DNA of 64,000 bases from Sedimenticola selenatireducens. GTDB lineage: Bacteria > Pseudomonadota > Gammaproteobacteria > Chromatiales > Chromatiaceae. The stretch is taken from positions 1-64,000 of the forward strand of contig NZ_VMNH01000016.1 in the NCBI RefSeq assembly GCF_007625115.1. The letters are read 5' to 3'. Below are positions 28,033 through 37,688 of this stretch, one piece after another. Position numbers and translations under genes: made by a program. The notes beneath the pieces were generated by a model. The model worked only from the letters and a program-made list of their open reading frames with translations. It did not search any database and was not told the DNA's origin. Positions within the stretch are counted from its first letter, which is position 1; every line of letters begins with the position of its first letter.

Positions 28033-29285
28033 TCCGGACGTTCCGCTTTTTTATAACCCAGGGTGGCGCAGTGCTGGGCGATCAACCACCATAACAGCAT
28101 GCCCCAAAATGAGGAGTAGAGTGCAAGGTGGGTGTTAATAGGAAACGTTGCCGCTAAAACGCCAATGGAAAATACCGCGCTAATAGGGGTGGTAAACCCG
28201 CCCTTGAATAAGCGCTTCATCAGTACAAAATAAAATGCAAGAAGCCCAAGCAGGCCAATGCTGCCTGTCTCTGTGCCCACCTCCAGAATCATTTGGTGGA
28301 TGTGGGTGGGGGCTATTTTATTCAGACGATAGTAATCATCGTCAGGTGCGTATTGAAGATAGACATCCCGATAGGCCCGCACACCGATACCGTTGATAGG
28401 TTTGTCCTGAAACATCACCAGCGCATTGCGCCATAAAGGTAAGCGAGTTGAGAGGGCGATATCTGCTGATTCAACGTCACCTTTAAATAATAAAAGGGTT
28501 TGGTCGATTCGCTGCTGGACATAGTAAGAGCTATGGTAGGTGGCAATCGCGCCAATCGGCAGTGCGATTAGGATAATAAGCCCGTAGCGCAGAGCAAGGT
28601 GCCTGTTGTTATAGGTTTGGAAAAAAAACAGTCCAGCGAGACTGACGGCAAACATGACCCAGCTAGCACGGCTTCCGCTGAGGAGAATGATCAGGACGAG
28701 CAGGCCCCATGCAACACCTTTCAGCATCCAATGGCTTTTTTGTGTTTGAATCAACAGGAAAGAAGCGAGTAGTGAAATTGTCAGTCCCAGTTTTAGGTCA
28801 TCGCCAAAAATACCATTGATTCTATCGCCGTCATAAGGGTAGCCGATGATATCAAAACCAAAAATAAACTGAATGAGCGCGTCGGCAAGTAAAAACAGGA
28901 GAAACCATGAAACCGTTTTTATGACATTCTGGGCGATTGGATGCCGGTTAAGGGTGTCAATTATAAAAATGCCAGCTAAATAAAACCGTAGATAGCTGGC
29001 GCCCACGCGAAGTGTTTGATTGGCGCTGAAAGAATCTGGATAGGAGAGCATAATCGGTAGCCAGATCAGCAAAAAGAGTAGGCTGAAGTGGCGAATAGGT
29101 GCGCGGCTGAAGAGTTCAGTTTTGAATTTTATTAACTTGATCAGACCCCAGATTGCCATGATGGCAATCGGTAGCTCAGCGCTGCGTCCCACAGGCAAAA
29201 GAAGTATGGGTGAGGCAATCAGCAGTGTCAGCCAAAAGGACTCGTTAAGATTGATTTTGGCAAAAAGGCGGTGCATTTTATTCAT
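28029..29285 (-). CDS. waaL: O-antigen ligase
   Basis: A 418-residue integral membrane protein with about 10-12 hydrophobic segments. The ligase loop contains NGIGVRAYRDVYLQYAP and then APTHIHQMILEVGTETGSIG, with the conserved His-x(n)-Glu pattern of the WaaL/Wzy_C family. It joins undecaprenyl-linked polysaccharide to lipid A-core at the periplasmic face. Distinguishing WaaL from Wzy polymerase by sequence alone is uncertain. Its place between LPS genes (msbA operon) favours ligase. Confidence 0.75.
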   Translation of the reverse strand: MNKMHRLFAKINLNESFWLTLLIASPILLLPVGRSAELPIAIMAIWGLIKLIKFKTELFSRAPIRHFSLLFLLIWLPIMLSYPDSFSANQTLRVGASYLRFYLAGIFIIDTLNRHPIAQNVIKTVSWFLLFLLADALIQFIFGFDIIGYPYDGDRINGIFGDDLKLGLTISLLASFLLIQTQKSHWMLKGVAWGLLVLIILLSGSRASWVMFAVSLAGLFFFQTYNNRHLALRYGLIILIALPIGAIATYHSSYYVQQRIDQTLLLFKGDVESADIALSTRLPLWRNALVMFQDKPINGIGVRAYRDVYLQYAPDDDYYRLNKIAPTHIHQMILEVGTETGSIGLLGLLAFYFVLMKRLFKGGFTTPISAVFSIGVLAATFPINTHLALYSSFWGMLLWWLIAQHCATLGYKKAERPE

Positions 29286-29345
29286 CCGATGTTTTTATGC
29301 TTCGTAGCCTGAAGATAGTGTGAAGGCAGGTTTTACATTGGGTAT

Positions 29346-30473
29346 TTAGGCTTGAGTATCCAACAATTGCTTGGCCAATATCGAAACAATCTGAATCGCG
29401 GCTGTGCCGTCACCATAAGGGTTTACCGCTGTAGACATCTGCCTGAAGTGGGTGGCGTCATTTAATAGCTGATACGCCGCTTTTACTATGGTTTCTGAAT
29501 CCGTGCCAACCAAGCGGACCCCCGCTTTCAGTGCCTCGGTGCGTTCGGTCTTGGTGCGCATCACCAGTACCGGTTTGCCGAGTGACGGCGCTTCTTCTTG
29601 TACGCCGCCCGAATCGGTTAGCACAAACAGGCATTGTCCCATGAGCGCGGCAAAGGGTTCATAACCGAGGGGTTCGATTAAATGTATGTTGGGCAGATTG
29701 CCCAGTATCCGCTCAACCGGTTCCTGGACATTTGGATTGAGGTGTACGGGGTAAACGATGTCCAGTTCCGGATGGCTTGCGGCAATCAATTTGATCGCTT
29801 GGCATATCTCCTCAAAGCCTTGGCCAAAGCTTTCTCTGCGATGTCCGGTGACCAGGATAAATGGACGTTGGCGGCGTGCGAGGAGAGCTTTGGTCTGTTC
29901 GGAGTAGATGCCTCGGTTAATGCGTGCCTGAATCCAGAGCAGCGCATCAATCACGGTATTGCCCGTTATAAAGATCTGCTCGGGTGGTATATTTTCGGCT
30001 AACAGGGCGGCCTTGTTGTTTTCAGTAGGCGCGAAATGCCACTGGGCAAGGTGGCTTGTCAGGACTCGATTCGCCTCTTCTGGAAAGGGCGCGCGCAAAT
30101 CTCCTGTGCGTAGGCCGGCCTCAATATGGCCAATGGGAATTTGTTGATAGAAGCTGGCTAGTGCCGTCATGAAGGTAGTCGTAGTATCTCCCTGTACCAG
30201 TACGGCGTCAGGTTGGTGTTCGACCAACACAGGCGTTATGTTCTCAAGTATGCGTGCGCTGAGTGTGGCCAATCCCTGGTTAGGACGCATTAGGTTTAGA
30301 TCAATGTCCGGCGTTATTTCGAATAGCTCCAGGGTTTGATCGAGCATCTCTCGGTGTTGGGCGGTGACACAAACAATCGGGTGCAGATTAGGGTGATCCT
30401 TGAGGGCTTGGATTACGGGTGCCATTTTTATGGCTTCAGGGCGAGTGCCAAATGCGACAAGAATATTTTTCAT
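29346..30473 (-). CDS. wecB: UDP-N-acetylglucosamine 2-epimerase (non-hydrolysing)
   Basis: A 375-residue GT-B-like epimerase: [14 protein letters not shown] at the N-terminus, [30 protein letters not shown], and the C-terminal [22 protein letters not shown]. It interconverts UDP-GlcNAc and UDP-ManNAc. A related epimerase lies at 39376-40473, which reads as the WbpI type instead. Supplying ManNAc-derived sugars to LPS is the likely role. Confidence 0.9.
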   Translation of the reverse strand: MKNILVAFGTRPEAIKMAPVIQALKDHPNLHPIVCVTAQHREMLDQTLELFEITPDIDLNLMRPNQGLATLSARILENITPVLVEHQPDAVLVQGDTTTTFMTALASFYQQIPIGHIEAGLRTGDLRAPFPEEANRVLTSHLAQWHFAPTENNKAALLAENIPPEQIFITGNTVIDALLWIQARINRGIYSEQTKALLARRQRPFILVTGHRRESFGQGFEEICQAIKLIAASHPELDIVYPVHLNPNVQEPVERILGNLPNIHLIEPLGYEPFAALMGQCLFVLTDSGGVQEEAPSLGKPVLVMRTKTERTEALKAGVRLVGTDSETIVKAAYQLLNDATHFRQMSTAVNPYGDGTAAIQIVSILAKQLLDTQA

Positions 30474-30476
30474 GGT

Positions 30477-31322
30477 CTAGCCTGCATTTTTCCTGAAGTA
30501 GACCAGGTTGTCGCAAAAGGGGATGTCAGAGCGATCAATGTCCCCTTGGTCCGTGATTCTGTAAGCGGTGTAATCAAGATCCCACATTGTTTGGAATATC
30601 TCTCGCGGAGACTTGCCGGCCCGCTGCAGGGTCAACTCGTTGACCTCGACAAAAACTTCTGGGGCTTGATCGGCGGGCAATGAAAGATAATGTGTCAGAC
30701 CACGGAGTACATTCTCTTCATGGCCCTCGACGTCAATTTTGATCAGGTCGATTTTTGCGATACCTTTTTCCTGGAAAAACTGATCGGGATTGATTGCCTG
30801 TACTTCAATTTGACCGAAGGCTGTATCAGAAGAGGCATAGACCGAGCCGTTACCTGTGTTGTCACTATCAGGTAAGTAAAGTGATGTCTGCCCTGCTTTA
30901 TCAGAAACAATTTCCGCGCGTAGTTCTATGTTCGTAAAGCCATTTCGCTGGATGTTTTTTTCCAGGATGGCGTAGTTACTCGGATTGGGTTCAAATGAAA
31001 AAACCTGTCCGGTATTGCCGGTATATTTTGCGAACAACAGGGTGTAGTAACCGGCATGCCCACCGATATCCAGAATGACCTGGCCAGGTTGAATGCGGTT
31101 GATCATGAAGTTTTTATGGCGTCGTTCTGTACGGTAGCCGCCATACAGTAAAACGTGTCGCTGTATCCGGTCGCTCAGATCTGCCAGAAAATCAATATCC
31201 CCGTCATAGCGGCACCATATCGGCCCCTGTTCTGCCAGCTGCCTTTGAAACAGTTTGTATATCTTCGATTTGCCCGTCGGCAAGGGGAAGTCTTTTAGGT
31301 ATGCGATAACCGCATTGAGCAT
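30477..31322 (-). CDS. FkbM-family methyltransferase
   Basis: A 281-residue protein. ILDIGGHAGYYTLLFAKY is the SAM-binding motif I, VFSFEPNPSNYAILEKNI is motif II, and IDLIKIDVEGHEENVLRG is the FkbM hallmark. Family members O-methylate sugars and other small substrates. It sits between wecB and a GT4 gene with gaps of 3 and 12 bp. It probably methylates an LPS sugar or the growing glycan; the acceptor is unknown. Confidence 0.85.
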   Translation of the reverse strand: MLNAVIAYLKDFPLPTGKSKIYKLFQRQLAEQGPIWCRYDGDIDFLADLSDRIQRHVLLYGGYRTERRHKNFMINRIQPGQVILDIGGHAGYYTLLFAKYTGNTGQVFSFEPNPSNYAILEKNIQRNGFTNIELRAEIVSDKAGQTSLYLPDSDNTGNGSVYASSDTAFGQIEVQAINPDQFFQEKGIAKIDLIKIDVEGHEENVLRGLTHYLSLPADQAPEVFVEVNELTLQRAGKSPREIFQTMWDLDYTAYRITDQGDIDRSDIPFCDNLVYFRKNAG

Positions 31323-31334
31323 GAGGTGCTGTCC

Positions 31335-32435
31335 TTAGTGGCTATATTTTCTGTAAATATCACGTGTGGCAGTAGCGATGTGCGACCATGAAAAATGGTT
31401 TACGGCACGTTGTCGTGCGGCTTGTCCCATGGCCTGGCGTTGAGCTGGGTTTTCAACCAGGGTGCGCATGGCCTCACCGAGTGCTACCGGATTGCCGGGT
31501 TCTACCAGAAGACCAGTTTCCCCTTCCGTTACTAATGTGGGTATCCCACCAACACGGGTGCCGACCAGCGGCAGGCCACACGCCATGGACTCAAGGCCGG
31601 TTATGCTGGTGGCCTCCATGAAGGAGGGAAGCACTGAAATGTCGGCGGCTCGGTAGACATCGGGCATGTCAGGATTGGGAACAGCTCCCATGAAAATGCT
31701 TTTACCATACAAGTCATTTTGCTTGAGGATAGTCTCAACTTTTTCCTGCTCACTGCCATCGCCGGCAAATAGCAGTCGTACGGGTTGATCTTTCAGTGCG
31801 GAGACCGCTTCGGCGAACACCGTAACGCCGTTCTTTTCCACCAGTCGCCGGGCCAGTAGCACGATCACTTCGTCTTCCTGAATGCCTAATCGGTCTCTCA
31901 GTGGGCTGGCATTGGGTGTGAATCGGTCTGTATCGACTCCGTTGGCAATAAAATCGATCGGCCCAGAATACCCTACTGCCTTGGTCGCATCGCACAGCTC
32001 CTGGCTGGGTGCCAGTACATGTGCAATATGCGTCAAGCGACGGGCGATGCGTTTCTGTTCATGGGCTCCCTTGGCGACTCTTTTCAGGTAGCCCGATGTG
32101 TGATTGGTAAAAATCACCGGAACGGGCATATTTCGGCTGGCTTCGAGTGGCCGCAATCCATGCACATGCAGAATGTCAGGTTGATACTCACGACAAAATT
32201 TCTTCAGCCAGCGCCCCAATAGCCAGCCATAGAGCGGTTGCCCGCGCGGGATCTTGGGTCGATGCACCTGCATGCCTTGCCAGGTTTGGTTGGCTTCGCG
32301 CATATCTCCCAGCGGACGGGTTATGACATGTACCTCTTCGCCCAGTTCGGCCAGGGCCTTGCCTAGCTCGACCACATGTGATGCGACTCCCCCGATGTTG
32401 GGGGCGAAATCGGCAGTAATCAGGGCAATGCGCAT
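31335..32435 (-). CDS. GT4-family glycosyltransferase
   Basis: A 366-residue GT-B enzyme. N-terminus ITADFAPNIGGVASHVVELG with the glycine-rich acceptor loop; DILHVHGLRP; LLARRLVEKNGVTVF at the donor site; then SFMEATSITGLESMACGLPLVGTRVGG (EX7E). It transfers sugar from an NDP-donor with retention, on the cytoplasmic side, probably in LPS core assembly given its place after msbA and the acyltransferase. Donor and linkage cannot be told. Confidence 0.87.
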   Translation of the reverse strand: MRIALITADFAPNIGGVASHVVELGKALAELGEEVHVITRPLGDMREANQTWQGMQVHRPKIPRGQPLYGWLLGRWLKKFCREYQPDILHVHGLRPLEASRNMPVPVIFTNHTSGYLKRVAKGAHEQKRIARRLTHIAHVLAPSQELCDATKAVGYSGPIDFIANGVDTDRFTPNASPLRDRLGIQEDEVIVLLARRLVEKNGVTVFAEAVSALKDQPVRLLFAGDGSEQEKVETILKQNDLYGKSIFMGAVPNPDMPDVYRAADISVLPSFMEATSITGLESMACGLPLVGTRVGGIPTLVTEGETGLLVEPGNPVALGEAMRTLVENPAQRQAMGQAARQRAVNHFSWSHIATATRDIYRKYSH

Positions 32436-32479
32436 GCTTGTCGTGACCTTGGTTTTTGGGAGTGAACTCTGTAAACCTA

Positions 32480-33403
32480 TTAGTATACCGGATCATATCC
32501 AGCCGGGCGCGTTTTGAAACGCCGATGGACCCAGAAATACTGTTCAGGGGCTGCGATGATAGCCTGTTCAAGCAGTGCATTAATGCGTACGGTGTCCTGG
32601 AATTCATCTCCCGAAGGAAAGTTGGCCAAGGGAGGGTGGACATGAATCACGTAGTGGCCATCCGGCATGCGCTTTGGGAAATAGGGTATCACTAGCGCCT
32701 TGCCCATAGTTGCAAACCGGGAGGTGGTGGTAATGGTGGCGGCGGGGATGCCGAAAAAGGGGACAAATTGGGCGTGGTCCAAGCCATAGTTTTGGTCGTA
32801 AGCGTAAAAAACAGCCTCTCCTTTACGCAGGCTTCGTGTCATGGTGCGAATGTCGCCTCGTTCGAATACCGGGGTCAGCCGGCGCTTTCTGGCGCGCAGA
32901 ATGATCTGGTCCATGAGCGGGTTCTTCATAGGGCGATACATGGCACCCATCAAGTTATGCAGGCTGAGCATGTGGCCGGCCAGTTCCAGTGTGCAGAAAT
33001 GACCGGTGATTAATACCACGCCTTTTCCTTCGGCCTTGGCTTGCTGCAAATGCTCAATACCTTCGATGGTAACCAGGTCTTTTAGCTGCTCGTTACTGCC
33101 CCACCAAGAGAGGGTTGACTCGAATATGCCCATTCCAGCCGCTTCGAAATGATCTGAAAGCAACTGTTCTTGTTCGGCAGATGTTTTTTGCGGGAAGCAG
33201 AGGCGTATATTGGTGCGGGCGATATGAGCCCTTTTCTTCAGGACTTTTTGCGCCACTCTTCCTACTCTTTTTCCAAGTCGCAGTTGACTTGAATAGGGGA
33301 GCAGGCTGAGCAGGCGCAGGATGGCGAGACCGATCCACGTTGGCCAAAAACGGGGATGAATATATTTCCGCCAGGGGAAAGGCGCTTCCTGTGTCTGCCT
33401 CAT
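32480..33403 (-). CDS. Lysophospholipid/lipid A acyltransferase (LpxL/HtrB type)
   Basis: About 307 residues. One hydrophobic N-terminal anchor (WPTWIGLAILRLLSLLPY), then the catalytic GHFCTLE (HX4E), the second block MYRPMKNPLMD and the substrate block YDQNYG, as in lipid A late acyltransferases. It adds a secondary acyl chain to lipid A. The frame continues upstream to 33496 inside msbA; the ATG at 33403 with GGGTAAG before it gives a normal LpxL N-terminus and an 11-bp... spacing-free junction with the msbA stop region. It is coupled to msbA, which exports the product. Confidence 0.85.
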   Translation of the reverse strand: MRQTQEAPFPWRKYIHPRFWPTWIGLAILRLLSLLPYSSQLRLGKRVGRVAQKVLKKRAHIARTNIRLCFPQKTSAEQEQLLSDHFEAAGMGIFESTLSWWGSNEQLKDLVTIEGIEHLQQAKAEGKGVVLITGHFCTLELAGHMLSLHNLMGAMYRPMKNPLMDQIILRARKRRLTPVFERGDIRTMTRSLRKGEAVFYAYDQNYGLDHAQFVPFFGIPAATITTTSRFATMGKALVIPYFPKRMPDGHYVIHVHPPLANFPSGDEFQDTVRINALLEQAIIAAPEQYFWVHRRFKTRPAGYDPVY

Positions 33404-33410
33404 TGCTTGC

Positions 33411-35144
33411 TTACCCGGTGGAGAACTGGATTTTGTGCAGCTTACTATAAAGACCGCCTTGGGCCAGCAGCTCAGAATGGCTGCCAAGCTCAACAATACG
33501 ACCCTCTTTCAGTACGGCAATACGATCGGCATTTTCGATCGTTGAGAGCCGATGTGCGATGGTCAGGGTTGTTCTCCCGGCTCGCAGTCGGTCCATCGCA
33601 TCCTGTATAAGTTGCTCTGATTCAGTATCCAGGGCAGAGGTCGCCTCATCCAGGATCAGGATTGGGGCGTCCTTGAGCAAAGCGCGCGCAATTGCCAGGC
33701 GTTGACGCTGTCCTCCGGAGAGTCGTACCCCATTGTCGCCAATGGTTGTTTCCATGCCGTCGGGCATCTGATTGATAAACTCAAGAATATTGGCGGCTTT
33801 GGCGGCCTCAAAAATCTGTTCATCCGTGGCATCTTGGTTAATGCCGTAGGCGATATTCGCCTTGATGCTGTCGTTAAATAGGAATACGTCTTGAGAAACC
33901 AGGGAGACGTTGGCGCGCAGGGTGGAAAGGGGGATTTCACAGATATCAATATGATCGATCAGGATCTGACCTTGGCTGGGGCGATAAAACAGTGGAATCA
34001 GGTTGGCCATTGTGGTTTTGCCACTGCCTGAAGGACCTACCAGGGCAATATTTTCCCCCGGCGCAACCTTGAGCGCGATGCCGCTAAGGGCAGATTGGGT
34101 GTCGGTTCCGTAGTTGAAGTCAAGATTGCGCCACTCCAGTGCGCCGGTGACGGCGGGGAGTGATTGTGTGCCCGTATCAATTTCAGGTTGCTGATCAAGC
34201 AGCTCAAAGACGCTCTCCGCTGCCGCAAGCCCTCTTTGTAGCTCATTGTTGATGCTGGTGAGCTTTTTTAGCGGGGAGAGGATCATGGCCATGGAGCCAA
34301 AGAAGGCGACGAATTCTCCCACGGTAAATCCACCTGCTGCAGACTGTTGGGCTGAAAGGTAGGCCATCAACGCCAGACCGCAGACGGCTACCAAGTGGTT
34401 TATCTGGACGCTGCTGTTGTGGGCTAAGGCGGCCTTCATCTTGAACTGTCTTACCTTGTTGGCCGCGTCGAAAAAACGGCGTGCCTCATGTGCTTGACCG
34501 CCAAATAACTTGATCACCTTGCTGCCGGTGATTACCTCCTCCAAGACATGGGTCATCTCGCCCATGCGGTTTTGCAGTGCGCGGTTAATCGTGCGTAAGC
34601 GCTTACTCACAACACGCACAAAGAAGGCTACAGCGGGTATCAGCGCGAAGGCAATCAGGGTGAGCTTCCAGTTGAGATAGAGCATCAGGCCAAGCAGGCC
34701 AATAATCGAGAGTGAGTCCCGTACCAGTGTGACGATGACATTGGAAGCGGAACTGGTGAGCTGCTCTACGTTATAGGTGACTTTCGACAACACTACGCCG
34801 GCAGAGTTGTTATCGTAAAACCGCGTCGGTAGTACGAGCAGCTTTTGCAGCATCAGTTCACGTAAATTGAATACCACTTGAGTGGCCACTGACTCCATCG
34901 CCAGCGAGCTGACCAAGGTGGCAAGGCCCTGAATCAGGGCTAAACCGATTAACAGAATCGGCACCAGGAGGATCATCTGTGGATCTTTATCGACAAAACT
35001 GCCATCCAGAAGAGGCTTCATCAGGTAGGGCATCGCTGGTTGGGTTGCGGCCAGCACGATGGTGCCCAGAATAGAGACAAGGAATACCCGCCAGTGTGGG
35101 CGAACGTATTGAAGCAGTCTTTTGTACTGGATGAGGGAAGTCAT
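33411..35144 (-). CDS. msbA: Lipid A export permease/ATP-binding protein MsbA
   Basis: A 577-residue half-transporter: six membrane segments in the first 320 residues, then an ABC domain with Walker A GPSGSGKTT (around 373), the LSGGQRQR signature (around 475) and Walker B ILILDEATSALD. RLSTIENADRI gives the switch His. It flips lipid A-core across the inner membrane. Its gene order with an LpxL-type acyltransferase is consistent. The stop codon lies 8 bp beyond the acyltransferase start on the same strand. Confidence 0.93.
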   Translation of the reverse strand: MTSLIQYKRLLQYVRPHWRVFLVSILGTIVLAATQPAMPYLMKPLLDGSFVDKDPQMILLVPILLIGLALIQGLATLVSSLAMESVATQVVFNLRELMLQKLLVLPTRFYDNNSAGVVLSKVTYNVEQLTSSASNVIVTLVRDSLSIIGLLGLMLYLNWKLTLIAFALIPAVAFFVRVVSKRLRTINRALQNRMGEMTHVLEEVITGSKVIKLFGGQAHEARRFFDAANKVRQFKMKAALAHNSSVQINHLVAVCGLALMAYLSAQQSAAGGFTVGEFVAFFGSMAMILSPLKKLTSINNELQRGLAAAESVFELLDQQPEIDTGTQSLPAVTGALEWRNLDFNYGTDTQSALSGIALKVAPGENIALVGPSGSGKTTMANLIPLFYRPSQGQILIDHIDICEIPLSTLRANVSLVSQDVFLFNDSIKANIAYGINQDATDEQIFEAAKAANILEFINQMPDGMETTIGDNGVRLSGGQRQRLAIARALLKDAPILILDEATSALDTESEQLIQDAMDRLRAGRTTLTIAHRLSTIENADRIAVLKEGRIVELGSHSELLAQGGLYSKLHKIQFSTG

Positions 35145-35411
35145 CGGGTTGAGGCGGGCCCTGTGTCAGGTTTTAAGTGTCTGTTTAAAAAGGGTTATTA
35201 GCAGCGGCGTGGTGCGAATGATAACCGAAAATACGTCTTGGTTGCACGGGTTTTTCGAGCTGTAGCCGATTTGTATAGAGGTTGAGTTTGTTTTGCCGTA
35301 TTCGATCGGCATTCGTAGAGTAATCACGAGGGTGCCTAACTAGGCGAAATGAACCCAACGGTTTCTGTTTTGGGGGTGTGGTTAGTCTATTGGTAATAGG
35401 GGGTAAACGGC
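35145..35411. other. Intergenic region between rfaH and msbA (267 bp)
   Basis: No open frame of useful size and no ops-like element are visible on either strand. It should contain the msbA operon promoter. No promoter boxes or terminator stand out clearly enough to call. Confidence 0.5.
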
Positions 35412-35909
35412 TTAATTACAAATGATGAAGCTTTCTGTCGGCACTTCGATGCGATTTTGTTTGCCGATCAGATTGAGCAGGATAATCGCCCGGTTTTCAG
35501 CGCGCTGTTCACTGAAAATGGCCTCATACTCTGCAAAGGGGCCGCTTATCAGTCTTATTCGATCACCTTTGGTGAGCTTTTTAGTCGCGGGTTTGTGAAA
35601 GCCATCGCCATCTGCTCTCTGTTGGATAGCTTTGATTAAATGCTCGGAGATTATGGCTGGATTCATGCCTACGCGTACCAGGGAGCTTACCCCCCGGGTT
35701 GATCTAATGGGGGTCCAGTCATCCAGTCCGGCTGTTAGGCGAATAAACAGATAGCGGGGAAAGAGAGGGATTATTTGTTGGTTGGTTGGGCCCTGCTGTC
35801 GAATTAAGGGTAGATAGGTGGTAAAGCCCTGCCTCTCCAGTTGTTCACATGCGGTCTTTTCCTGGCGCGGCTTGGTGTGTATGAGGTGCCAGGCTGTTTG
35901 GTTTTTCAT
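35412..35909 (-). CDS. rfaH: RfaH-type transcription antiterminator (NusG paralogue)
   Basis: About 165 residues. NGN domain: WHLIHTKPRQEKTACEQLERQG, then PLFPRYLFIRL and STRGVSSLVRVG, as in E. coli RfaH. C-terminal KOW-like domain: GDRIRLISGPFAEYEAIFSEQ and RAIILLNLIGKQNRIEV, again RfaH-like. RfaH is recruited to polymerase paused at ops sites and prevents Rho termination in long envelope operons. The ATG at 35909 has AAAGGGA just upstream; the frame runs on to 36056 but that part is not RfaH-like. An ops-like site lies in the divergent operon leader about 290 bp away. Confidence 0.9.
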   Translation of the reverse strand: MKNQTAWHLIHTKPRQEKTACEQLERQGFTTYLPLIRQQGPTNQQIIPLFPRYLFIRLTAGLDDWTPIRSTRGVSSLVRVGMNPAIISEHLIKAIQQRADGDGFHKPATKKLTKGDRIRLISGPFAEYEAIFSEQRAENRAIILLNLIGKQNRIEVPTESFIICN

Positions 35910-36242
35910 AAGGAATCCCTTTCTAAAAAACATGATTTTCTCGTATGTCACTATATTGGGTGTAATTCTTCGAGTGTTCAACCATATAACTAAGGAGAAA
36001 TGGAATTCTTTCGTCGCAGAATCTACTAAACAGGCGAAAATCCATTCGGTCTGCAAAAAATGTGAATAAGTTCATCAGATATGGGCTGTGCTGTTCTGAG
36101 TAATGGGTTACCATGTTCAAGACTGAACAGATTGCTGATCCTGTTAGTTGTTTCGTCTATACCGTGATTCAGGATGTGCGGCAGCGCATAATCCTGCGGT
36201 AGCCTGCCTGAAATAAAAAAATTGTGGAGTACATCAGAATCG
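35910..36242. other. Divergent regulatory region between rfaH and the O-antigen operon (333 bp)
   Basis: No gene is supported here. A possible plus-strand promoter is TTGCTG (36132-36137) with TCTATA (36156-36161), spacer 18 bp. It is followed by a hairpin (36170-36196) and the ops-like element (36195-36207). The left part, AT-rich upstream of rfaH, should carry the rfaH promoter, but no convincing boxes were found. Confidence 0.45.
36195..36207 (+). promoter_or_regulatory. ops-like RfaH recruitment element
   Basis: TGCGGTAGCCTGC matches the E. coli ops core GGCGGTAGCGTG at 10 of 12 positions, keeping the central GCGGTAGC. It lies in the leader of the long operon, 36 bp before the first gene, and next to an rfaH gene. 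An RNA hairpin, CAGGAT (36170-36175) with ATCCTG (36191-36196) plus inner pairs, directly precedes it. Confidence 0.65.
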
Positions 36243-36578
36243 ATGGCTAGTCGTCACACCTCAGTGAAAGAAGATACACGGTTTCGCGTGCTGCGACTTC
36301 TGGACGAGAATCCCGATATGACTCAGCGCGAGATTGCTGAGGCGCTAGGCATCAGTCTGGGTGGTGTGAATTTCTGCTTGCGGGCTTTGGTGGACAAAGG
36401 ACTGGTAAAAATCCAAAACTTTCAGAACAGCAAGAATAAAATGGGTTATGTATACCTGTTAACGCCAATGGGGATTACTGAAAAAGCGGGACTTACCGCC
36501 CGGTTCCTTAAGCGCAAGCTGTATGAGTACGAAATGCTAAAGGCTGAAATCGAGGCTTTACAAAAAGAATTTACTTAA
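36243..36578 (+). CDS. MarR-family EPS-associated transcriptional regulator
   Basis: About 111 residues. A winged helix domain: [24 protein letters not shown]-type helices with recognition helix [18 protein letters not shown], then the wing with [10 protein letters not shown] and a C-terminal helix [18 protein letters not shown] (coiled-coil like). This matches the small MarR-type regulators found at the head of exopolysaccharide gene clusters. The start is the ATG at 36243; GGAG is 13 bases upstream, somewhat far, and TTG at 36222 is an alternative. It is the first gene after the ops-like element. Confidence 0.82.
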   Translation: MASRHTSVKEDTRFRVLRLLDENPDMTQREIAEALGISLGGVNFCLRALVDKGLVKIQNFQNSKNKMGYVYLLTPMGITEKAGLTARFLKRKLYEYEMLKAEIEALQKEFT

Positions 36579-36636
36579 GTGGGATGAACGGCACCGTGAG
36601 TCCTGTTAGAGCTAAAGTCATTAAGAGTTCAAAATA

Positions 36637-37686
36637 ATGTTCCCATATATTCAAAATAGAAAAATTCGTATCGCCATCGTAGGTTGTGGCCGTATATCAA
36701 AGAATCACTTTGGTTCAATAGAAAAACACGCTGGTAATATTGAACTTGCCTCCGTGTGTGACACCGATGCAAAAGTGCTGGCAAAGCACGCGGAGCAATA
36801 CCAGGTGCCGGGCTACCAGTACTTTGAGGAGATGCTCAATACTGAGCAGTTAGATATGGTGGTGCTTTGCACCCCCAGCGGTATACATCCAGATCAGGCT
36901 GCGCTTGCAGCGAAGCATAAAGTCCATGTGATGACTGAAAAGCCGATGGCAACTCGTTGGCAGGACGGTGTGCGCATGGTCAGGGCGTGTGATGAGGCCA
37001 ATGTCCGCCTTTTTGTGGTTAAGCAGAATCGCCGCAATACCACGCTGCAATTGCTGAAGCGGGCGATTAGTGAGAAGCGCTTTGGCAAGATCCATATGGT
37101 CCATCTGAATGTATTCTGGACTCGCCCCCAGGATTACTATGATCAGGCGAAATGGCGCGGTACCTGGGAGTTCGACGGGGGCGCTTTTATGAATCAGGCT
37201 AGCCATTATGTGGATCTGTTGGACTGGCTGATCGGTCCGGTAGACAAGATACAGGCCATGATGAGTACGACCCGGGATATTGAGGTCGAGGATACGGGTG
37301 TTCTGAATCTACGTTGGCGCAGTGGTGCACTGGGTTCGATGAGTGTGACGATGCTGACGTACCCGAAAAACCTGGAAGGCAGCATTACGATACTTGGTGA
37401 AAAGGGCACTGTTCGGGTGGGGGGTGTTGCAGTGAATGATATTCAGCGCTGGGAGTTTGATGAGCCGCGCGATTATGACGAGCATATCCAGACAGCAAAT
37501 TATGAAACCACATCCGTTTATGGTTTTGGGCATCCACTTTACTACAAGAATGTGATTGATGTTATGAGGGGTGAAGCAGAACCTGAGACGGATGGTCGTG
37601 AGGGGCTAAAATCCCTTGAGTTATTGATTGCAGCCTATCTTTCGGCTCGGGACGGAAACACGGTTTCACTGCCACTGGAATACTAA
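36637..37686 (+). CDS. wbpB: Gfo/Idh/MocA oxidoreductase, WbpB/WlbA-like (UDP-GlcNAcA 3-dehydrogenase)
   Basis: A 349-residue protein. Rossmann motif [13 protein letters not shown], then the EKPMAT active-site motif (Lys) and [18 protein letters not shown], typical of WlbA/WbpB. These enzymes oxidise C3 of UDP-GlcNAc-uronic acid as the first step to UDP-diacetamido-mannuronic acid. The next three genes supply the aminotransferase, acetyltransferase and epimerase. The 6-dehydrogenase WbpA that makes the substrate is not in this window. Confidence 0.88.
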   Translation: MFPYIQNRKIRIAIVGCGRISKNHFGSIEKHAGNIELASVCDTDAKVLAKHAEQYQVPGYQYFEEMLNTEQLDMVVLCTPSGIHPDQAALAAKHKVHVMTEKPMATRWQDGVRMVRACDEANVRLFVVKQNRRNTTLQLLKRAISEKRFGKIHMVHLNVFWTRPQDYYDQAKWRGTWEFDGGAFMNQASHYVDLLDWLIGPVDKIQAMMSTTRDIEVEDTGVLNLRWRSGALGSMSVTMLTYPKNLEGSITILGEKGTVRVGGVAVNDIQRWEFDEPRDYDEHIQTANYETTSVYGFGHPLYYKNVIDVMRGEAEPETDGREGLKSLELLIAAYLSARDGNTVSLPLEY

Positions 37687-37688
37687 AA

